Shown piece after piece: positions 8,051 through 18,200 of a DNA stretch of 64,000 nt. Made by a program: the position numbers and the translations under genes. The notes beneath the pieces were generated by a model, which was not told the origin of the DNA, did not search any database, and saw only the letters and a program-made list of their open reading frames with translations. Source of the stretch: Flavobacterium anhuiense (lineage in GTDB: Bacteria > Bacteroidota > Bacteroidia > Flavobacteriales > Flavobacteriaceae); contig NZ_FMVC01000003.1 of NCBI RefSeq assembly GCF_900101855.1, positions 164,261 through 228,260 on the forward strand, written 5' to 3'. The stretch's first letter is position 1, and every line of letters begins with the position of its first letter.

Positions 8051-10078
8051 CTATAAAAGTCCATTATACTTCCTAACAAACCATTCTGTAGTCAGTAAAG
8101 CAACAATTAAAATTAACAACCAAACCCAGTCGATAATTGGAGTTTTACTTGAAACATTTTTCTCGATCGATTTGTATTCTTTGTTTTCCAAAAGTGTATT
8201 TATCAATTGATCGGCTTGATCTTCGAAGAAAGCTTTTCCGCCGGTCTGTTGCGCTAATTGCTGTAATTTTTGAACATCTGGATTTACGAATTGTTTTTCG
8301 ATATCAAAATCTAAAATTTCAAAATGGCCTGCGTACGACGTATTTGAGTTTAATTCTTTTACTGTAAAATTATATTTTCCAGCTGGAAGTCCTTCCAAAT
8401 TAGCTGAGAAAGAATTACTTCCTTTTAGTAAATCGTAATTTTTGGTTTGCTTGGTTGCTGCATTTACAACACTAATTGTAAGTCGCGCTTTTTCATCAAA
8501 CTCGTAATTTTTATTGAAATACTGTGCATTGATGATAATTTCTTCTCCAGAATTATAAAAGCTTTCATGTGTTACTACCAAAGATTTTTTTGAAGCCGAT
8601 GACGCTAGATATTGAACGATTTTATCAATAAAAACGTCATATTTTTCAAAAGACTGGTTGTCAACATGGCTTTGCAAACGCCATTTCCAGCTATTTTCTC
8701 CTAAAAGAAAAGCAGTTCTTTTGCCTTGGTTTTCGGCGAAAGCCAATAATGGAGCATTTGTAGAAACGTTTCTTATTTTTGATGAAAGCAAAACAGACAC
8801 ATTTCCATTTGTACTTATATTCCCAAACGGATTCTGTAAAGGCGGGAAATTTTCAAAACCAATATCATCAATTGCAAACAGATTAAAATCTGAATGGAAT
8901 TCGTTAAGGAAATCTTCTCGCTGATTGCTCATTTTAAAAATCAGATTGTTTTGCTGCTGATTTAAAAAATTGAAATCGGTATTGTTTCCTGTTATAATAA
9001 AAGTGTTTGTGCCTTTTAATTTATTATTGTCAAATATCGGTTTGAAAGCCGTTGTTGGCTGGTATAAAACCAAAACAGAAACATCCTGTAAGTCGTTAAT
9101 ATGATTTGGCTTAACTAATATTACTTTACGCTGTGCATTAACTTCTATCGAGCGTTTTAAAGATGCAATATCTGGATGATTAATTGCTGAAACAATAGCA
9201 ATTGTCGACTTTTGGTCGATAATTTCAACTGCAAAATTTTTGATATTGTTGTAGCTGTTTTTTTCTTTTGCCGAAGATTGAATACTCGCTTTATAAATCT
9301 GTAATCCTACTTTATCTGCAGGCAACAATAAATTTAAAGAAGCTGTTTTTTTAGAAGGCGAAAACGAAAGCTTTTCTTTTGCCACAACGGTATTTCCCTG
9401 CGAAATAGTAAATTCTGCATTGGCAGTTTTGGTGCCAGCATATTGCAGAAAAACTTCTACAGGAAATTTATTTTTATGAAACGCGTATTTATTTACGTTC
9501 AATTGATTGATTTTTAAATCAAAAAAAGTGGTTGTATCTCCCACAACCAAAGGATAAACTTTATTTACAGGATCGAATCTATACACATAGTCGTTTCCTG
9601 TAGTTTGATTTCCGTCAGTAATAATTACTGTCGGGAAAATCAGATTTTTGTTGATGCTTTTTAAATTCTTTGCTGCTTCGTCTAAATTGGTTTGATTTCC
9701 CTTAAAATCAAATTTATCTGAAGTTTTAAAATCGTTGTCAAACTGATAAGACTGAATTTCGAATTTTTCTTTTAACGCAGGATTTGAAACCAGTTTTTGA
9801 TATAATTCTACCGCTTTTTTATCTGATTTTAAAGCTGCGATTGAGCTTGAGTTATCAACTACAATCGCCAAAGGCGTTTTAGTAATCTCTAAAGAATTTT
9901 TAGAAATTATCGGATTGATCAATAAAACTAATAATCCGAAAATGGCTAGAAAACGTAAAAAAGCCAAAAGTATAATCACGTTGGATTTACTTTTGGCTTT
10001 GAAAAAATATTGAAAGTACGATAAACCACCAGCAATTACTAAAGAAAGCAATAATAAAAGAATCGTGTTTGTCGTCAT
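8051..10078 (-). CDS. Membrane-anchored VWA-like (BatA-type) protein
   Basis: This 675-residue protein has two N-terminal membrane helices (residues 4-20 and 33-56) and one C-terminal helix (about 648-668). Between them lies a large periplasmic part. After the second helix, TPLAIVVDNSSSIAAL looks like a von Willebrand A start with a D-x-S-x-S metal site; a second strand IIFPTVIITDGNQTTGNDYV supports this. The middle resembles a glutamine-amidotransferase-like domain, and a beta-sandwich precedes the last helix. Similar architectures occur in Bacteroidota aerotolerance (Bat) and VWA proteins. The role is probably protein-protein interaction at the inner membrane; no catalytic function can be claimed. 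Confidence 0.7.
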   Translation of the reverse strand: MTTNTILLLLLSLVIAGGLSYFQYFFKAKSKSNVIILLAFLRFLAIFGLLVLLINPIISKNSLEITKTPLAIVVDNSSSIAALKSDKKAVELYQKLVSNPALKEKFEIQSYQFDNDFKTSDKFDFKGNQTNLDEAAKNLKSINKNLIFPTVIITDGNQTTGNDYVYRFDPVNKVYPLVVGDTTTFFDLKINQLNVNKYAFHKNKFPVEVFLQYAGTKTANAEFTISQGNTVVAKEKLSFSPSKKTASLNLLLPADKVGLQIYKASIQSSAKEKNSYNNIKNFAVEIIDQKSTIAIVSAINHPDIASLKRSIEVNAQRKVILVKPNHINDLQDVSVLVLYQPTTAFKPIFDNNKLKGTNTFIITGNNTDFNFLNQQQNNLIFKMSNQREDFLNEFHSDFNLFAIDDIGFENFPPLQNPFGNISTNGNVSVLLSSKIRNVSTNAPLLAFAENQGKRTAFLLGENSWKWRLQSHVDNQSFEKYDVFIDKIVQYLASSASKKSLVVTHESFYNSGEEIIINAQYFNKNYEFDEKARLTISVVNAATKQTKNYDLLKGSNSFSANLEGLPAGKYNFTVKELNSNTSYAGHFEILDFDIEKQFVNPDVQKLQQLAQQTGGKAFFEDQADQLINTLLENKEYKSIEKNVSSKTPIIDWVWLLILIVALLTTEWFVRKYNGLL

Positions 10079-10157
10079 ATTTATTTTAAGTTTATGGTTT
10101 TTAGCTTAAAGTTTATGGTTGTGAACTATAAACAACAAACCATCAACAATCAACTTA

Positions 10158-10904
10158 TTAGGTAAGCATTCCTCCGCAAACGTTAAGAACTTGTCCTGTT
10201 ACGTAAGCACTCATATCAGAAGCTAAGAAAAGGCAAGCATTTGCTACGTCTTCTGGAGTTCCTCCGCGTTTCAATGGAATACCTTCTCTCCATCCTTTTA
10301 CTACATCTTCACTTAATTTTGCAGTCATTTCAGTTTCGATAAAACCTGGCGCAATTGCATTGCAACGAATGTTACGAGAACCTAATTCTAATGCTACCGA
10401 TTTAGTAAATCCGATTGCACCAGCTTTAGAAGCTGCATAGTTGGTTTGACCTGCGTTTCCAGAAACTCCAACAACAGAACTAATGTTGATGATAGATCCA
10501 GCTCTTTGTTTTAAGAAAGTTTTCTGAATCGCTTTTGTCATATTGAAAACCGATTTCAAGTTTACATCAATTACTTGGTCAAAATCTGCCTCAGACATAC
10601 GCATTAAAAGGTTGTCTTTTGTAATTCCAGCATTATTGATTAAGATATCTACAGTTCCAAAATCTGCTAAAACAGCGTCAACAAAAGTTTGAGCTTCGTT
10701 AAAATCTGCTGCATTAGATTGGTATCCTTTTGCTTTAACGCCTAAACTATTTAATTCTGCTTCCAAAGCCTCTGCAGATGCTGCAGATGAGCTGTATGTA
10801 AAAGCAACGTTTGCTCCATGTTTAGCAAAAACTTCAGCAATTCCTTTTCCAATTCCACGGCTTGCACCAGTAATAATTGCAACTTTTCCTTCTAGTAATT
10901 TCAT
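10158..10904 (-). CDS. fabG: 3-oxoacyl-[acyl-carrier-protein] reductase FabG
   Basis: The 248-residue short-chain dehydrogenase reduces 3-oxoacyl-ACP with NADPH in fatty-acid elongation. Visible motifs are the cofactor loop TGASRGIGKG near residue 12, NNAG near residue 88, and the Ser-Tyr-Lys triad in INISSVVG and TNYAASKAG. The C-terminus GQVLNVCGGML is typical of FabG. The frame is open back to 11009, but the extra 35 residues are unlike FabG. A TATATTTG box at 10943-10936 (minus strand) lies inside that extension, so the start at 10904 is used. Confidence 0.95.
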   Translation of the reverse strand: MKLLEGKVAIITGASRGIGKGIAEVFAKHGANVAFTYSSSAASAEALEAELNSLGVKAKGYQSNAADFNEAQTFVDAVLADFGTVDILINNAGITKDNLLMRMSEADFDQVIDVNLKSVFNMTKAIQKTFLKQRAGSIINISSVVGVSGNAGQTNYAASKAGAIGFTKSVALELGSRNIRCNAIAPGFIETEMTAKLSEDVVKGWREGIPLKRGGTPEDVANACLFLASDMSAYVTGQVLNVCGGMLT

Positions 10905-11016
10905 ATTAAGGTATTCGTTTTTATTTTTTGAATTACAAATATAGATTATTTGGGCGTTTAATAAAATTTGTAATACAAAATTTGGCTTAAGAATTTTCGA
11001 TGTCAACAAAACAAAA

Positions 11017-11043
11017 AAAACAGCTCACAAAATGAGCTGTTTT
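11017..11043 (-). terminator. Rho-independent terminator after small membrane gene
   Basis: An 11-bp stem (11017-11027 with 11033-11043, core CAGCTCA/TGAGCTG) with a 5-nt loop is followed on the minus strand by a long T tract. It fits termination of the gene ending at 11076. Confidence 0.8.
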
Positions 11044-11075
11044 CCCCCAAAATAAAAAAACAAAACTAAAAAAGT

Positions 11076-11360
11076 TTAAATGTGATTTTGTTTCGTAATA
11101 AAAAATATAACAATCATGACTACCGCCATAATTAGCATTCTGAAAATCGAAGGTTTAAATTCTTTTGTTTCCTCAACTTTATCTTTTTTCCATTGTTTGA
11201 TAAGATTCCAAATCATGATTGGAAAAATTACGATTATGGAGATATACAAATAATATCTAACGTATTCGTAGTAATATTGATTTATAAGTAAGAGAATAGA
11301 TCCCCATAAGAAAATCGCAATAGTCGCTGGTGTCAATATTTTTTTTATCATAATATTCAT
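11076..11360 (-). CDS. Small three-helix membrane protein of unknown function
   Basis: A 94-residue protein with three hydrophobic segments, at about residues 11-27, 37-54 and 74-90. A charged cytoplasmic loop (IKQWKKDKVEETKEFK) lies between the second and third. No conserved motif was recognised. It is flanked by terminator hairpins on both sides (11017-11043 and 11403-11433), so it is probably a single-gene unit. A start at the second Met (11351) is equally possible. Confidence 0.6.
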   Translation of the reverse strand: MNIMIKKILTPATIAIFLWGSILLLINQYYYEYVRYYLYISIIVIFPIMIWNLIKQWKKDKVEETKEFKPSIFRMLIMAVVMIVIFFITKQNHI

Positions 11361-11402
11361 TAATAAAAGTTAGATTGTTTTAATGCAGAAATTATCTTTG
11401 GT

Positions 11403-11433
11403 AAAAGAGCAACTCAATTTGAGTTGCTCTTTT
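11403..11433 (-). terminator. Terminator closing the SusC/SusD import operon
   Basis: A stem of at least 13 bp (11405-11417 with 11419-11431, core GAGCAACTC/GAGTTGCTC) has a minimal loop and runs into T residues on the minus strand. It lies 34 nt after the DUF4302 lipoprotein stop. Confidence 0.75.
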
Positions 11434-11466
11434 TAAAATAAAAACCATTCAAAATTATTTAACTAA

Positions 11467-12828
11467 CTATTGGAATGCGTAAGTAGTGATTCTAAAACTG
11501 CTTGATGCGCCAGCAAAGGTATATATTGTATTACTGTAAGTTATTCTGAAGCTTTCTTTTGTAACATACAAACCTTTTGGATCCATTAATTTATCATCAA
11601 GATTTTTCACCAATGGATCTGCAGCAATAACTGCAGTTCCGTTATGCCATAATGAATGTTTTAAAATAATAGTTTTATTTACAGCATCTTCTGTAACGGT
11701 TGCTCTGTGGTATACAGTTGCTTTTCCTCCTGTGAAACTGTACATGATATCAACTGTACGATTATTGTAAAAAGTAAACTGTACTCTATTTACCTTTGCA
11801 GCTGACGCATTGTTAATTTCATTTAATAAATAATTGCACAACTGAGAATTTGTTGGAGCATTTGCTAGATTCGCAGCAATATAACCATAAGCAGTAGAAG
11901 GAGCTCCAGCCGCTGGTAATGTTACTTTGTAATCATCTGTAAGTCTAGGTGGTGCATTTGTGTATTTAATGGTTGCTTTTACACCATCTTTACCAGTAGC
12001 AACAAAAGCATTGGTGGCGCTATCATAAACATAATCGGTAAGTTTCTGACCTTTCACTTCTAATGGAAGTTTTGAATAAGCTCCTAAAGGATTAAATGAG
12101 AGTGCAAGATCATAACTTGTATTAACACCAGATTCTAAAGAATAACCTGTACCAAAACGAGCACTAGGATTATAGCTAAAATCATAATTTTTAGTTGTCG
12201 TACCATCATTTATTTCTAATATTCTAAATAATGGACTATTCATGTCGCCTGTTATAGCCTTGATAATTGGAACATTACCTGGCAAATCGGCCCAATCTTT
12301 TGGTGTGGCTTTTACGAAACGAAGAAAATGGCTATTTCTATTAGTTCTGAAAATAATGTCACCATTTTTTTGTCCATAGTAGTAAAACTGAAAATCTCCT
12401 AAATACCCTTTTGCAAGAAGTGCTGCCGTAGGATAATTGCTTGCATCAGATAAAAGGTGTATTCTATTTTGTGTCGTAAAAACTAAGCTTACTGTACTTC
12501 CCACCTGAATATCATACTGACTTTGATAGGTTTTTGTATCAATTGAACCATCCTTACCTGTAAAATCTGATGCCATATTTACTTTTCCATCTGGCAAAAA
12601 TTTAAATAAATGTGTCCATCCTCCTAATTGTGTACTATCAGTATAATAAACAGCTTTCCAGCCATCTGCAGACGAAAGCAGCAAATCGTTTAATTCTTTT
12701 TGACGTCCGCTTAATCGATCTGTAGCATTTTGATCAAATTTCGCATCTACCTCTGGACTTGAGCATGATCCCAAAAGCAAAGCTGCAAAAGCGACCATTA
12801 AGCACTTATATATATATTTTACTTTCAT
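11467..12828 (-). CDS. DUF4302 lipoprotein of the TonB-dependent import locus
   Basis: The 453-residue protein begins with a lipoprotein signal (LMVAFAALLLGSCSS, lipid-carrying Cys near residue 22). The mature start (RLSGRQKELNDLLLSSADGWKAVYY, shown only as its key part DGWKAVYY) and the strand-rich body match DUF4302. These lipoproteins are encoded with SusC/SusD pairs and are thought to sit on the outer leaflet, helping bind or present the substrate. It is the last gene of the leftward operon, 30 bp after the zinc metallohydrolase. The substrate is unknown and no glycoside hydrolase is encoded nearby. Confidence 0.8.
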   Translation of the reverse strand: MKVKYIYKCLMVAFAALLLGSCSSPEVDAKFDQNATDRLSGRQKELNDLLLSSADGWKAVYYTDSTQLGGWTHLFKFLPDGKVNMASDFTGKDGSIDTKTYQSQYDIQVGSTVSLVFTTQNRIHLLSDASNYPTAALLAKGYLGDFQFYYYGQKNGDIIFRTNRNSHFLRFVKATPKDWADLPGNVPIIKAITGDMNSPLFRILEINDGTTTKNYDFSYNPSARFGTGYSLESGVNTSYDLALSFNPLGAYSKLPLEVKGQKLTDYVYDSATNAFVATGKDGVKATIKYTNAPPRLTDDYKVTLPAAGAPSTAYGYIAANLANAPTNSQLCNYLLNEINNASAAKVNRVQFTFYNNRTVDIMYSFTGGKATVYHRATVTEDAVNKTIILKHSLWHNGTAVIAADPLVKNLDDKLMDPKGLYVTKESFRITYSNTIYTFAGASSSFRITTYAFQ

Positions 12829-12858
12829 AATATTGATTTTTATAAAAAATTTATGTCC

Positions 12859-13716
12859 TTAATTGTTTATTACAGCATCTGTATTTTTTTGAGCTTCGTC
12901 TCTTAATGTGTAAAAGTCTATATTGAAAGAATCTTTATAATATTTAACTACCAAAGCTTCTTTCGCCTTAATATTAGCTTTCGCATTTGCATCTGTAATA
13001 CTTGCTAAAATGGCATCATACTCTGCCTTTGAACTAGTTAAGATTGTAGCTGCAGTTTCTGCGAAATCTTCATATATATTTAATCTCGCATAACTTGTAA
13101 TGAAACCTAATGATCTAGAAGTCGCGATTGGCTCTACATACCAACTTGTAGTATATCCAGATGGTGTCAGCTTAGCCCAAGCTTGCTCGTCAAAAGGTTT
13201 AGTCTGGTTTAAAATATGTACATACTCATGCTGAATAGTATGAATAAATTGCGTTATACTAGCTCTGCTCTTTCTATTAAGATTATCCACTTGGAAAAGA
13301 GATACTCTTTGACCGGCTTCTGCAAGACCTAGTGTCACAGTCCCATTTGTATTTAGGTTTACCCCTCCAACTAGTACAAATTCTCTCGGGGCAATCTTTT
13401 TAACAAAATCTGCTCCTCCAATAGTAGTGTAACTATCAATCCATATTTTCTTTACAACTTCCATGGCTGGCTGTACTTTGTCGACCATGGGCGGATATAG
13501 GTATCTATTGTTGTCTACCAAATTCTGGTTCCATTCATAATACACATTGATATTAAAAGGATTTAAGAAATTTGTACCAATCCAATTATCTAGTTCTGTT
13601 TTTGCCGGTGTAGTAAAATCTAACTGGCTTTCTTTTGGCTGATCTTCGTGTGCGCATGAAGCAAGTAACAAGGCACCTGCAATTACTACTGTTTTATATG
13701 TTTTGAATATCTTCAT
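12859..13716 (-). CDS. Import-associated zinc metallohydrolase lipoprotein (HExxH)
   Basis: This 285-residue protein has a lipoprotein signal (VVIAGALLLASCAHEDQ, Cys near residue 21). A gluzincin-type motif HEYVH at about residues 164-168 has two His that would bind zinc and a catalytic Glu. The layout fits the family named substrate import-associated zinc metallohydrolase lipoprotein, which is found with SusC/SusD pairs. A third zinc ligand may be the Glu in YEDFAETAA about 50 residues later. It probably cuts a peptide or protein at the cell surface before uptake; this is inferred from context and not seen directly. It lies between susD-like and DUF4302 genes. Confidence 0.85.
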   Translation of the reverse strand: MKIFKTYKTVVIAGALLLASCAHEDQPKESQLDFTTPAKTELDNWIGTNFLNPFNINVYYEWNQNLVDNNRYLYPPMVDKVQPAMEVVKKIWIDSYTTIGGADFVKKIAPREFVLVGGVNLNTNGTVTLGLAEAGQRVSLFQVDNLNRKSRASITQFIHTIQHEYVHILNQTKPFDEQAWAKLTPSGYTTSWYVEPIATSRSLGFITSYARLNIYEDFAETAATILTSSKAEYDAILASITDANAKANIKAKEALVVKYYKDSFNIDFYTLRDEAQKNTDAVINN

Positions 13717-13736
13717 AATACTTTCTAATTAAAAAT

Positions 13737-15224
13737 TTACCTAGGATTTTTTTCAATACCATTATCTGAAGCTCTAAGCGGTATTTGCAGCGCTCTTCTT
13801 TTGTCATCTTTTACTAAGACGTTATTTTTTACCACTTTTCCATATTCAAGAGTATTATGTGTCACAACAAGGTTAAAACGCTTAACGTCAAACCATCTTA
13901 ACCCTTCGCGGATGAAATCTCTTCTTCTTGCTTCGGCAATTGCTTTGATATAAGACTTTTGAAGATCTGTAAGTGCATAAAATGGCGTAAATTCATCTGC
14001 AACAGGAGGATATTTCGCTGTAACAACCGTTTCGTTCAAAATATCTGTTGTTGCATTGTATCCTGAAGTTCTAGTTCCTAAAAAATATCCTAATTCTGTA
14101 TTAGCTTCAGCTATTCTGTTTTTCATCACCAATGCTTCAATGCGGTTCAAATACATTTCATCATTACTAAATAGTACAGTAGCTGTGTAAGGTACACCTA
14201 CACCTGATGTTAAATTTGTGTATTTAAAATATTCATAAAGCTTTGGAACAAATACATTAGTACCTCCAAAATACTGGCCATTTGCTCTAATTAAATTAGG
14301 TTTTGCCCACATATTGGTTTGTGTTCCAAATATTTCATCAGATCTGTTTCCAGGAAGCGCAAATCTATATGCAGCCGATCTGTTAGCAATTGAGTTTGGA
14401 TAAGCCACCAATAAATTAGTTTCTTGTTCAACTCTTGAATACTCAATTGGCATTTGAGCAAAAGCTACAGCATTAAAAGCTGTATAATTTCTAATTTTTG
14501 TCGGTTTAGAACCAAGTCCTTCAGAATACTCTAATACCTTATCCCAATCTCCTTTTATTAAATAGAAACGACATGCAAATGCTTTAGCGGCATCTATGTT
14601 AAAATGGTATTTAGGTTCTTTATACTCATTAGTAACATATTTCATCCCTTCATTGATATCCTGCTCAATAAAGTCAAATACTTCTTTTACTGTATTACGT
14701 TTGTATTTTACCAATAATTCTGTTTCAGGTTTAGTGATATAAGGAACTCCTAAATCTGTTGCTGCTGTCGCAGGATTGTAACGGTTTGCCCATAGTGAAA
14801 CCAGCATAAAGTGATTGTATGCTCGCGCTATTAAAGCTTCTCCTTTTTGAGGATTCAAGCTAGCCTTACCGCCAAGTTTTTCAATTGCATCTAAAGCTTG
14901 ATTTGCTGCTGCAATTGCTTCGTAAGATGCCATCCAAAATGCATTTTCACTATCATTCCCGATTTGAGTGTGCATTTCCCAATTGTAGCTCTCCTCATTA
15001 ATTATGCTGACAGATTGTAGTGATTCAGTATCAAAAACATTATCTGACATTACCTCCGCAATTGGAAAGTATGATCTGTCTGGATAAGCGGTAACTAACA
15101 ATTCTGATATTTTTTCTGGAGTATCTATCTGTGTTCTATTATCTGGCACCTCTGAAAGAAAATCATCACAACTGCTAATAGTAACCAGTAATAATAATGA
15201 CAGTGCTATTTTTATATTTTTCAT
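13737..15224 (-). CDS. SusD/RagB-family surface lipoprotein
   Basis: The 495-residue protein has a lipoprotein signal (IALSLLLLVTISSCDDFL, Cys near residue 18). The SusD fold follows: a helical TPR-like core with GEALIARAYNHFMLVSLWANRY near residue 115, and the typical C-terminal RRRDFIREGLRWFDVKRF. SusD proteins cap the SusC channel on the outside and capture the substrate. The frame opens at 15260, inside the end of the SusC gene, but those extra residues precede the signal peptide, so 15224 is used. It lies 13 bp after the SusC stop and is co-transcribed with it. Confidence 0.93.
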   Translation of the reverse strand: MKNIKIALSLLLLVTISSCDDFLSEVPDNRTQIDTPEKISELLVTAYPDRSYFPIAEVMSDNVFDTESLQSVSIINEESYNWEMHTQIGNDSENAFWMASYEAIAAANQALDAIEKLGGKASLNPQKGEALIARAYNHFMLVSLWANRYNPATAATDLGVPYITKPETELLVKYKRNTVKEVFDFIEQDINEGMKYVTNEYKEPKYHFNIDAAKAFACRFYLIKGDWDKVLEYSEGLGSKPTKIRNYTAFNAVAFAQMPIEYSRVEQETNLLVAYPNSIANRSAAYRFALPGNRSDEIFGTQTNMWAKPNLIRANGQYFGGTNVFVPKLYEYFKYTNLTSGVGVPYTATVLFSNDEMYLNRIEALVMKNRIAEANTELGYFLGTRTSGYNATTDILNETVVTAKYPPVADEFTPFYALTDLQKSYIKAIAEARRRDFIREGLRWFDVKRFNLVVTHNTLEYGKVVKNNVLVKDDKRRALQIPLRASDNGIEKNPR

Positions 15225-15237
15225 AATCAATTTAGTA

Positions 15238-18200
15238 TTAGAATGAAATATTAATTGCAAAAGTATATTGTGACGTAATAGGGAAAGCTACCCCTCCTGT
15301 GTTACGGAATTCAGGATCTTGTCCGTTCAATTTTTTATCTGAATAAATCAGCCAAGGGTTAACTGCCGAAGCTTTCAAGTTGAAAGTTGTTAATCCTAAT
15401 TTTCTCTTATAATCACTTGGGAATTCCCAACCTAAAGAGATGTTTTTTAAACGTACGAAATCACCGCTTGCAATTCTAACATCAGAGAAATTATAAGTAT
15501 TATAAGCAATCTGTAAGTCATTTGCACCATAATTTCTATTCAATAATTTATCTGCAATAACAGGAACGTTAGTGTAGTTTTCGTCTCCTGGATTAATCCA
15601 TCTGTTTGCAAAGTCTTTTGTGAAAACCGTCTGATCATTATAAGTATTGCTATATACAGGGTTTAATCTTACTTTGTTTCCTCCTGATCCAACAATAAAC
15701 ACGTATAACGACAAGTTTTTATAAGTAAATGTATTAGCAAAACCGATAGATTTATTAGGCTCTACAGATCCTTCATACTTCAAATACTTTGTCACATCAT
15801 TTGTATCTTGGAAATTAGCTTCTGTAATATTGTTTTCTGCACCATCTTGCAAAATAAAAGTTGGAAGCCCTTCATTATTTAAACCTGTAAATTGGTAAGA
15901 ATATAATGAGTTTCTTGGATGTCCTACAGTATTCCCTCCATTTGTAGCAATCAAATCAAACACAGCCGGTTTGTTAGCTAATTTTGTGATTTTTTGATCA
16001 TAAATAGAGAAGTTTACTGTAGAAGACCATTTAAAATCTTTTGAAACAATGTTTTGAGTAGTAAAACCAATTTCAAGACCTTTAGTTTCCATATCTGCAT
16101 TATTACCTTGCTTAACAGATTGTCCTCCTACTCCCGATGTAATTACGTAATCAATCAAATCGAATGCTTTACGGCTGTAAACATCTGTTGTAAATTGTAC
16201 TCGGTTTCTAAACATTCCAAGATCCACACCAATATTTGTTTCATATTGTTTCTCCCATGTCAAATCCTTATTCTGTAAATCTTCTATACGGATTGCATTC
16301 TCTCTATCTCCAACCGCAAAACGATCGGTAATAAAACTTTTATAAATTGCTAGTGAGTTTGTTGCTGGTCCAGCAGTAGCAGTTAAACCATAAGATGCTC
16401 TAAGTGCCAATGTATTTACTGATTCAACATCTTTCATAAAGCTTTCCTCTTTGATGTTCCACTTACCGCTCACAGTATAAGTTGGCAACCATCTAGAAGA
16501 ACCTGTATCTCCTTGTCTGTTTGATCCATCATAACGACCTGTAACAGAAGCTGTATAACGACGATCGTAAGTATATCCAACCTTACCAAAGAAACCTACA
16601 GTACGCTCTCTTTCTGCCCCAAAATCATAATAAGAGTTTCCTTCATTTACTAATTTTTCAATCAATTTAGGATCGATAAAAGCAGTAAGTCCTTTTTCGA
16701 ACTGGATACCAGCAGCTGTAAAATTGTCATTATTTCTATCTACAGATCTAAACTCTGTACCGAAGAATCCTTCTAATTCGTGTTTTTCGTTAAATGTATT
16801 TCTATATGTAATACTATTTCTAACATTGTAAGAAGTCATGTCGTTTGTATACTTTCTCAAAAATCCTCCATTTGGTAATACAGAAACCTTTGGTGCAGTC
16901 AAATCATTCGGATTTTGATACAAAAACACGTTGTCTTTTTGAATTTGAGTATTTAAAGTTTCACCAACTCCTGCATTATATGCCCCAACTACGTTTGAAT
17001 TTTCGTAGATTTTATGCTCTCTTGAAGTATTAGCATAACGAGCAGATGCAGTAAGGTTGTAGGTTAAATTTTTATTGATTTTATAATCTAAATCAGTTTG
17101 AAAACGAATATCATTTACTTTAATATCTAAAGTATTATTTTCTAATTCGTTAAGAATATTCATTGGTGCCCAGTTATTTTGATAATATTCCAAATTACCA
17201 TTTTCATCGTAAGGTCTTAGCGTTCTACTTGTGCTCAATACGTAATTGAATGGGTTAATATCAAAATCTCTAGTTACCTTACCAAATACAACATCATTTT
17301 TACTTTCATAAGTACCTGGTGCTTCTTGGTCACGAACTGAACCTAAAGTTGATAAAGTAATATTTAACTTGTCATTGATATAAAATGTACCTTTAATATT
17401 AGCCGATAATTGTTTTACATTATCTGCAACAGTCCATCCTGGATCTGTATAATATCCTAGAGAAGCATAAAAAGTATTATTTTTTCCTCCACCTGAAAAG
17501 CTTAAAGAGTGATTTTGAGTAATTGACGGTCTAAATAAAACTTTGAACCAATCTGTATTTGCCAATTCATATTTTTTCAAAAATTGGTTAATATATGGCT
17601 GTTCGTTTCTAACTCCAAACTGCCCGTTAGAACTATCATATAAATTAATCTGTTTTGCCAAAATACCGTAAACACCACTAAATCTTGATGTTAAAGAAGA
17701 ACTTTGATCCAAATATCCTTTTGTTCTCATTTCTTGAAAAACACTCATAGATTCTTGAGAGTTTAAGATATCAAATTGAGTATAACTTGGCACAGTTCTC
17801 ACCGTATTTTCTACAGAATAGTTTATTTTTAAAGGAGAATCTCTGCGACCTTGTTTTGTAGTAACGACAACAACTCCGTTTAACGATCTTGAACCATAAA
17901 TTGAAGTAGCAGAAGCATCTTTAAGAATTTCAATACTTTGAATGTCATTTGCATTTAAACCAGCAACTGCAGAACTTAATAACGTAGCAGAGTTTCCAGA
18001 TGCTAAATCTGCAAATGTTACATTAATAATATCCTCTTGAACCACACCATCAATAACCCATAATGGTTTTGTATCTCCAAAGATAGAAGAAGATCCACGA
18101 ACCGTTATTTTTGGAGTAGCACCAAAAGATCCTGTAACGTTTTGTACTGTAACCCCTGCCGCTTTTCCTTCAATCATTCTACTAACATCTACAACACCAT

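Noticed and set aside
10905..11009. N-terminal extension of fabG by 35 residues
   Set aside because: It is unlike FabG and overlaps a TATATTTG promoter box.
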